Assembly (NCBI GenBank): GCA_017412585.1
Contig: JAFPXK010000039.1
Span: 1 to 33,997 of the forward strand
DNA length: 33,997 nt
Direction of reading: 5' to 3'
Source of the DNA: Oscillospiraceae bacterium
GTDB lineage: Bacteria; Bacillota; Clostridia; Oscillospirales; Oscillospiraceae
In this document: piece by piece, positions 30,506-33,997 of the stretch
Layout: each line of letters starts with the position of its first letter
Position numbering within the stretch: the first letter of the stretch is position 1
Program-made: the position numbers and the translations under genes
Notes under the pieces: model-generated
The model's database searches: none
What the model saw: the letters and a program-made list of their open reading frames with translations, nothing else
What the model was told of the DNA's origin: nothing

Positions 30506-31486
30506 ATGGCAGTAGACGGAAAGGTGCTGCGCATCGCCACGGAGCGCTTCGAGCGGGATAAGGCCGCCCGGGCCGCCAAGGCGGAGCGCCGCCGGCAGCA
30601 GATTTATCGTGACGTGCCCCGCATCCGGGAGATCGAGGAAGAATTGCGCGCCACCATGTCCCAGATTATCTCCGGGGCCCTGCAGCGGGGCACGGACCCT
30701 CTGCCCGCCATCCGGGTGATCCGGGATAAAAACCTGGCCCTACAGCAGGAGCGGCAGGCCCTTCTGCAGCGGTACGGCTATCCCTCCGACGCCCTGGACG
30801 ACGCCCCCGCCTGTCCCCTCTGCGGCGACAGCGGCTACGTCCGGGGCGGCATGTGCCGGTGCCTGAAAAAATACTATCACGATGCCCAGATCGGCCAGCT
30901 CTCCCGTATGCTGGACCTGGGCCACCAGAGCTTTGACACCTTCTCCTTCGACTGGTACAGCCCCCTGCCCGACCCGGAGCTGGGCATCTCCCCCCGGCGG
31001 CAGATGGAGGACAACTACGACCTGTGCCGGGACTTTGCCAACCAGTTCTCCCGCCGCAGCGGCAGCCTGCTGCTCACCGGCGAGCCGGGCCTGGGCAAGA
31101 CCTTCCTCTCCGCCTGCATCGCCCGGGTGGTCAGCGAGGGGGGCCACAGCGTGGTGTACGACACGGCGGGCCACGTTTTCTCCGTGATGGAGTCGGTGAA
31201 GTTCGGCAGGGAGGAGGAGGACGAAGCCCGGCGGTATGACGACTGCGACCTGCTGATCCTGGACGATCTGGGCACGGAGCTGACTACCGCCTTCGTCCAG
31301 AGCGCCCTGTACCAACTGGTGAATGGCCGCCTCATGGCGGGGAAGAGCACCGTCATCTCCACCAACCTGACCCTGGAGGAGCTGGGGGCCAAATACGGCC
31401 GCCAGGTCCAGTCCCGGCTGGAGGGGGAGTACCGCGTGCTGCCCTTCTTCGGCGAGGACATCAGGCTCCAAAAGGCGGCGCGGTAA
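30506..31486 (+). CDS. dnaC: DnaC/DnaI-type helicase loader ATPase
   Basis: An AAA+ ATPase, 326 residues, that loads the replicative helicase at origins or restart sites. The N-terminal part (to about 95) is a charged helicase-binding region. A zinc-finger-like CPLCG...CRC (cysteines 103, 106, 117, 119) matches DnaI proteins. The AAA+ part has Walker A GEPGLGKT (192-199), Walker B LLILDDLG (249-256) and a sensor 1 region STNLTLEEL. GGGAGG lies 9 nt before the ATG, only 3 nt after dnaD. It is followed by the small convergent RNA locus, with no terminator of its own evident on the plus strand. Confidence 0.9.
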   Translation: MAVDGKVLRIATERFERDKAARAAKAERRRQQIYRDVPRIREIEEELRATMSQIISGALQRGTDPLPAIRVIRDKNLALQQERQALLQRYGYPSDALDDAPACPLCGDSGYVRGGMCRCLKKYYHDAQIGQLSRMLDLGHQSFDTFSFDWYSPLPDPELGISPRRQMEDNYDLCRDFANQFSRRSGSLLLTGEPGLGKTFLSACIARVVSEGGHSVVYDTAGHVFSVMESVKFGREEEDEARRYDDCDLLILDDLGTELTTAFVQSALYQLVNGRLMAGKSTVISTNLTLEELGAKYGRQVQSRLEGEYRVLPFFGEDIRLQKAAR

Positions 31487-31511
31487 CCGCCCGGGGCACA
31501 GCGCGGAACGC

Positions 31512-31546
31512 AAAAAACCACACTTGACAATACTGCCAGGTGTGGT
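31512..31546 (-). terminator. Terminator of the minus-strand small-peptide RNA
   Basis: Minus-strand stem ACCACAC/GTGTGGT (31546-31540 with 31523-31517), 16-nt loop, then TTTTTTG. The plus-strand promoter of the antisense RNA lies inside the same sequence. Confidence 0.7.
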
Positions 31547-31551
31547 AAGAT
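31524..31551 (+). promoter_or_regulatory. Promoter of the antisense RNA
   Basis: Perfect TTGACA (31524-31529), 16-bp spacer, TAAGAT (31546-31551; AAGATA at 17 bp is the alternative). The start would be near 31558. Confidence 0.7.
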
Positions 31552-31557
31552 AATGGT

Positions 31558-31664
31558 GAAAGGGATACCGCGACAAGCGGTTGGCCCAAGCAAAATGGTT
31601 AGGTTTTAGGCAAGATGCCTACGAAAACCGTCACCGTGCCGGGTGGCGGTTTTCGCGTTTCTTT
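31558..31664 (+). ncRNA. Candidate antisense RNA, about 105 nt, opposite the small-peptide mRNA
   Basis: It runs from the TTGACA promoter to a 14-bp hairpin CGAAAACCGTCACC/GGTGGCGGTTTTCG (31622-31655) followed by a T-rich CGTTTCTTTA. Inside are ACCGC/GCGGT (31567-31581) and TAGGC/GCCTA (31607-31621), the latter extendable by GGTTTT/AAAACC, which competes with the terminator stem. It is fully complementary to the 3' UTR and the last codons of the minus-strand peptide gene. It has no reading frame with an SD, and no plus-strand gene follows, so a standalone antisense regulator fits better than a leader. Confidence 0.65.
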
Positions 31665-31711
31665 ACAATAATCGTTACCGTATAGGTGCCGATATGTAAG
31701 GTAATCCGCAC
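31631..31711 (-). CDS. 26-residue cationic peptide, candidate type I toxin
   Basis: GTG at 31711 to TGA at 31631 encodes MRITLHIGTYTVTIIV followed by a basic tail with KKRENRHPAR. GGGGGTGA lies upstream with 8 nt from GGGGG to GTG. That SD is the 3' arm of a 6-bp hairpin, ACCTCC-GAAA-GGGGGT (31734-31719), so translation should be blocked unless the hairpin opens. The 5' UTR also contains GCGGTTGGCC (31747-31738), complementary to GGCCAACCGC in the 3' UTR (31586-31577). The stop codon lies inside the hairpin that ends the antisense RNA. Short hydrophobic-plus-basic peptides under SD sequestration and convergent antisense control are hallmarks of type I toxin-antitoxin pairs. Toxicity is inference, and I recognise no family. 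A second GTG nine bases upstream is an alternative start. Confidence 0.6.
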   Translation of the reverse strand: MRITLHIGTYTVTIIVKKRENRHPAR

Positions 31712-31778
31712 GGGCCTCACCCCCTTTCGGAGGTTGTGGCCAACCGCCTGCCGTCAGCGCAGCATCCCTTTCCCGCCC

Positions 31779-31807
31779 ATTGTAGCAAAGGGCCCGATAA
31801 AAGTCAA
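31779..31807 (-). promoter_or_regulatory. Promoter of the small-peptide mRNA
   Basis: Minus-strand TTGACT (31807-31802), 17-bp spacer, TACAAT (31784-31779); the start would be near 31772, giving a 5' UTR of about 60 nt. It sits directly behind the azlD terminator, so the locus is insulated. Confidence 0.75.
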
Positions 31808-31811
31808 TTAT

Positions 31812-31843
31812 TGGCAAAAAAGACGCCCGCGAGGGCGTCTTTT
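31812..31843 (-). terminator. Terminator of azlC-azlD
   Basis: Minus-strand 11-bp stem AAAAGACGCCC/GGGCGTCTTTT, TCGC loop, with a run of T after the stem; 26 nt after the azlD stop. Confidence 0.85.
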
Positions 31844-31869
31844 CCATATTATAAATAGGGTATTGGCGC

Positions 31870-32181
31870 TCAAAACACCGCGTTCACCAGCACCAGGTAC
31901 ACCGCCGTGCCCGCCAGGATGCTCCACAGGCTGCTGCGCCGCCATAGCTGCACCGCCGCCACGGTGAGGCAGGCGATGAGCTCGGGCAGGCCGTAGGGGG
32001 CCGCCGTCAGCGTCACGTCCTTGAGACAGTACACCACCAGCATACCGATGATGGCCGGGGGCAGCACCCGGCCCAGATAGGCGACGTAGGGGGGCGTCCG
32101 CTTGCGGAACACCAGGAAGGGCAGAAACCGCAGCAGCGCCGACACCGCCGCCATCACGCCCACGATAATGGCTGATTTCAT
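31870..32181 (-). CDS. azlD: AzlD family branched-chain amino acid exporter subunit
   Basis: AzlD (BrnE) is the small partner of AzlC in a two-component exporter of branched-chain amino acids. The 103-residue protein has four hydrophobic helices and the family block RFLPFLVFRKRTPPYVAYLGRVLPPAIIGMLVVYCLKD. Its ATG overlaps the azlC TGA by four bases (ATGA), and AGGAGG lies 8 nt upstream, which fixes this start rather than the longer open frame within azlC. A terminator follows. Confidence 0.9.
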   Translation of the reverse strand: MKSAIIVGVMAAVSALLRFLPFLVFRKRTPPYVAYLGRVLPPAIIGMLVVYCLKDVTLTAAPYGLPELIACLTVAAVQLWRRSSLWSILAGTAVYLVLVNAVF

Positions 32182-32861
32182 GCCGCGGCCTCCTCTCTGC
32201 CCCGCAGAAGGGTCAGCACCACCGTGATCAGCACCATGGCGGGGATGAGGAAGTTCTCCGGCCCGAAGAGGACCAGGCACAGCAGGGTACAGCCCGCCCC
32301 GGTGAGGGCGGGGAGGTGGTCGCGGCTGGTGCGCCACTGCTCCGTAAACGCCGCCACGAACAGCGCCGTCATGGAGAACTCCACCCCCGCCGTGGAGGGC
32401 AGCACCGCCCCCAGCAGATTGCCCAGCACGCCGCCGATGATCCAGTAGCACTGGTCAAAGAGGGACACGAAAAAGCGGTACATCGTAGGGTCGGCCCCCT
32501 CCGGCACCTTGCCGTCGCACAGCAGGGAATAGGTCTCGTCCGTCAGGGCGAAAATCATGTAGGGCTTGGCCCGGCCCGCGTCCTTGTACACGCCGATCAT
32601 GGAGATGCTGTAAAAAAGGTGCCGGGCGTTGACCATAAAGGAGGTGAGGGCGGTGGTGATAATGGAGGCGCCGGAGGAGAGCAGCCCCACCCCCACGTAT
32701 TGCATGGAGCCGCCGTAAATGAGGGCGCTCATGGCCGCCGCCCAGCCCACGCCGTAGCCCGCGCCCCGCAGCAAAATGCCGAAGCCGATGCCCAGCACGA
32801 TGTATCCCGCCAGCACCGGCACGGAGGTGATAAACGCGGCGCGAATGGTCTGTTTCGTCAT
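32178..32861 (-). CDS. azlC: AzlC family branched-chain amino acid exporter subunit
   Basis: AzlC (BrnF) is the larger subunit of the AzlCD exporter; in Bacillus its overexpression gives azaleucine resistance. The 227-residue protein starts MTKQTIRAAFITSVPVLAGYIVLGIGFGILL and carries the signature GGSMQYVGVGLL and SFMVNARHLFYSIS, then LTDETYSLL and FDQCYWIIGGVLGNLLG. The ATG at 32861 has GAGG about 8 nt upstream; an upstream extension to 33017 would span the promoter and leader. The 5' UTR contains a stem GGTGCC/GGCACC enclosing CCCGG/CCGGG (32877-32916), close to the start codon, which may influence translation. Confidence 0.92.
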   Translation of the reverse strand: MTKQTIRAAFITSVPVLAGYIVLGIGFGILLRGAGYGVGWAAAMSALIYGGSMQYVGVGLLSSGASIITTALTSFMVNARHLFYSISMIGVYKDAGRAKPYMIFALTDETYSLLCDGKVPEGADPTMYRFFVSLFDQCYWIIGGVLGNLLGAVLPSTAGVEFSMTALFVAAFTEQWRTSRDHLPALTGAGCTLLCLVLFGPENFLIPAMVLITVVLTLLRGREEAAA

Positions 32862-32926
32862 AAAAAAAGCCTCAAAGGTGCCCCAATTTGCCCGGAAAAA
32901 TCGCCGGGTAGGCACCGCTAACGGCC

Positions 32927-32955
32927 ATATTACCACAGGATTCCCCAAAGCGCAA
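32927..32955 (-). promoter_or_regulatory. Promoter of azlCD
   Basis: Minus-strand TTGCGC (32955-32950), 17-bp spacer, TAATAT (32932-32927). Confidence 0.6.
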
Positions 32956-33011
32956 TGACGAAAAATGGGAAACGGGGACGCTGAAAAGGGAAACAGCGGC
33001 AGATTTTCCCC

Positions 33012-33039
33012 TTGCAATTCCCAAAAACTTGTGTATAAT
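33012..33039 (+). promoter_or_regulatory. Promoter of the tRNA-Ala locus
   Basis: TTGCAA (33012-33017), 16-bp spacer, TATAAT (33034-33039). A second TATAAT at 33068-33073 lacks a -35. Both lie before the truncated tRNA copy, about 190 and 160 bp from the intact tRNA. Confidence 0.65.
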
Positions 33040-33080
33040 AGAGTGGTCGAGGCGGAAAGAGCCTTGGTATAATCGAATAT

Positions 33081-33101
33081 GGGCTTGTAGCTCAGCTGGG
33101 A
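33081..33101 (+). pseudogene. Truncated 5' fragment of tRNA-Ala
   Basis: The first 21 nt match the intact tRNA at 33230 exactly (acceptor 5' strand and D arm up to the D loop), and the six preceding bases GAATAT are also the same. The match stops abruptly and a GC-rich 122-bp insert (33102-33223) follows, with CGCCCGC/GCGGGTG and CCGCCGC/GCGGCGG hairpins. No 3' half of a tRNA follows. Confidence 0.8.
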
Positions 33102-33229
33102 CGCCCGCCGCAGCGGGTGTGCAGCGAGCCAACCGCCGCAGCGCGGCGGCTCTTAGGCGAGTCGCAGAGCGTGTAACGCGAGGGTAGGCACAGCCGGGAG
33201 CAGCAAGCGGAAAGAAAACAACGGAATAT

Positions 33230-33305
33230 GGGCTTGTAGCTCAGCTGGGAGAGCGTTCGGTTCGCATCCGAGAGGTCGAGGGTTCGAATCCCTTCAGGTC
33301 CACCA
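33230..33305 (+). tRNA. tRNA-Ala (anticodon CGC)
   Basis: A 76-nt cloverleaf: acceptor GGGCTTG/CAGGTCC, D arm GCTC/GAGC, anticodon stem TTCGG/CCGAG with loop TTCGCAT (anticodon CGC, reads GCG), variable AGGTC, T arm GAGGG/CCCTT with loop TTCGAAT, and encoded ACCA. The acceptor has the G3-U70 wobble pair that identifies alanine tRNAs. A terminator follows 8 nt later. Confidence 0.95.
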
Positions 33306-33312
33306 AAACACA

Positions 33313-33339
33313 AAGGTCACCCAACGGGGTGGCCTTTTT
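33313..33339 (+). terminator. Terminator of tRNA-Ala
   Basis: 10-bp stem AAGGTCACCC/GGGTGGCCTT, loop AACG, then TTTTT. Confidence 0.88.
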
Positions 33340-33427
33340 GTTTTGCCCGTGGCCTGCTGCGCGGTGTGAAATGAAGGGCGTGGGAGCCACCATCGACCAA
33401 CCCGACCTGTATCAAATGTGGCAGGGC

Positions 33428-33543
33428 GGGCGCGACCTGAAGCGCCCCTACAAAAAATCGGCGCCTGTGTTTTTGCCGTAGGGGCGATTCACGAATCGCC
33501 CGCAATCGGGGGTGGCGAATACCGCCGAGGCCGTGATGAAGGA
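33428..33543. repeat. GTAGGGGC-family repeats
   Basis: 33428-33451 is a decayed inverted copy (GGGCGCGACCTGAAGCGCCC then CTAC). From 33478 comes GTAG plus GGGCGATTCACGAATCGCCC, then a decayed ACCGCCGAGGCCGTGATG second hairpin. Confidence 0.7.
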
Positions 33544-33562
33544 CAAACGGTAACGCGCTCAC

Positions 33563-33640
33563 CGTAGGGGCCGACGCCTCGGCGGCCCGCCGTGCCCAGG
33601 TAACGAATACCGCCGGGGCGGGTTGGACGGCAAAGGGCAA
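33563..33640. repeat. Two-hairpin repeat with CCGACGCC/GGCGG palindrome
   Basis: GTAGGGGCCGACGCCTCGGC with GGCCCGCC, then GAATACCGCCGGGGCGGGTTGGACGG-type second hairpin; the inverse-related copies are 11791-11816 and 17326-17351. Confidence 0.7.
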
Positions 33641-33655
33641 CGGTAAACTGTGTGT

Positions 33656-33729
33656 AGGGGCGGGGCTTTGCTCCGCCCGAGGCCGGGCGATTGACGAGAA
33701 AAGGGCGGAGCAGAGCCCCGCCCCTACGG
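33656..33729. repeat. Pair of inverted GGGGCGGGGC palindromes
   Basis: GTAGGGGCGGGGCTTTGCTCCGCCC and, 25 bp later, its inverse GGGCGGAGCAGAGCCCCGCCC with CTAC. This is the uninterrupted version of the palindrome that carries the 55-nt module at 1950-2035. Confidence 0.75.
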
Positions 33730-33790
33730 ACAACATCCTGCCCCTTGCCAAACCAACGATACCCTTTATCATCATTGCCAACCCGCAAGC

Positions 33791-33911
33791 GGGCGCTTCA
33801 TGAAGCGCCCCTACAAAGAAAACCGATGCCGTTATGATTACGCCGTAGGGCGGGACGACCCCGGCCCGCCGTGCCGGGGTGACGAATACCGCCAAGGCGG
33901 GATGGATGGCA
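33791..33911. repeat. Further GTAGGGGC-family palindrome and two-hairpin repeat
   Basis: 33791-33814 is GGGCGCTTCATGAAGCGCCC with CTAC. 33845-33911 begins GTAGGGCGGGACG, includes CCCGGCCCGCCG, and ends with the GAATACCGCCAAGGCGGG hairpin and TGGATGG. Confidence 0.7.
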
Positions 33912-33931
33912 ATACATATCAACCTACCGTC

Positions 33932-33997
33932 TAGCCTTCCCCTTGGGGGGAAGGTGGCGCGGCCTGTAAAGGCCGTGACGGATGAGGGGGCGATGAG
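33932..33997. repeat. Left end of a MITE-like element, cut by the window edge
   Basis: GCCTTCCCCTTGGGGGGAAGG, hairpin CGCGGCCTGTAAAGGCCGTG, then GGATGAGGGGGCG. From 33340 to the end I see only repeats and no gene. Confidence 0.7.

Noticed and set aside
31558..31664. Riboswitch (preQ1-, ZTP- or c-di-GMP-like) on the plus strand
   Set aside because: The GGUUUUAGGC...GCCUACGAAAACC fold with a competing terminator looks switch-like, but no known aptamer core matches and no plus-strand gene follows before the tRNA locus.
31599..31847. An 82-codon minus-strand frame across the two-RNA locus
   Set aside because: Its start lies upstream of the minus-strand promoter and overlaps the azlD terminator, and it has no SD. 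The 26-codon frame has correct SD spacing and lies inside the transcript.
33102..33223. A second tRNA or the 3' half of the truncated tRNA within the insert
   Set aside because: No T arm (GTTCRA) or matching acceptor 3' strand is present; the hairpins do not form a cloverleaf.

Overview
The window looks like a piece of the chromosome of a GC-rich, spore-forming Clostridia member, most likely Oscillospiraceae (Flavonifractor/Intestinimonas/Oscillibacter-like). The reasons are the spore protease gpr, a DnaD plus DnaC/DnaI-type helicase loader pair, ParA/ParB with the Firmicutes-type parS sequence, a T-box leader, AGGAGG ribosome binding sites, and many small dispersed palindromic repeats. The placement is inferred from gene content and not from any search. 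No phage, IS transposase, CRISPR array or rRNA is visible.

Layout. 1-1766: minus-strand nadE and the 5' part of an O-antigen-ligase-like membrane protein. 1831-2630: repeats. 2675-5514: glyQS, with a glycine-type T-box leader displaced about 400 bp upstream by repeat insertions, then a lipoprotein gene. 5865-7196: divergent rpsT and gpr. 7325-11375: minus-strand YhhN-type protein, PduL-type phosphotransacylase, MATE transporter and trans-editing AlaX. 11395-11990: repeats. 12003-16881: ybjQ, aspS, hisS, an MgsA-like gene with an altered active-site motif, and minD. 17019-17351: repeats. 17376-21582: parA-parB-serS-mscL-rsmG on the minus strand, with two perfect parS sites (21700-21754) just upstream of parA. 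21781-22007: a 227-bp repeat. 22006-25513: mreC-mreD-mrdA for cell elongation, interrupted by a small plus-strand RNA gene. 25722-26743: dut-maf. 26797-27025: second copy of the 227-bp repeat. 27027-29416: zapA and a U32 peptidase-family gene. 29594-31486: dnaD-dnaC on the plus strand. 31512-31812: a compact two-RNA locus with a 26-codon gene. 31870-32861: azlC-azlD exporter. 33012-33339: tRNA-Ala preceded by a broken copy of its own 5' end. The last 650 bp are repeats.

The protein-coding content is mostly housekeeping: translation (five genes for tRNA charging or editing plus S20, RsmG and a tRNA), segregation and division (ParAB, MinD, ZapA), wall elongation (MreCD, PBP2) and replication initiation (DnaD, loader). 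The unusual material lies between the genes. (1) 31512-31812 has the architecture of a type I toxin-antitoxin module: a 26-aa cationic peptide frame with its SD in a hairpin, 5'-3' UTR complementarity, its own promoter and terminator, and a convergent antisense RNA with a strong promoter. (2) 24046-24153 is an autonomous transcription unit for a roughly 73-nt RNA closed by a perfect 9-bp end-to-end stem. (3) Several families of nested palindromic repeats show compensatory changes between copies, including a 55-nt module found in two different host repeats. (4) The 5' end of tRNA-Ala is duplicated around a 122-bp insert.
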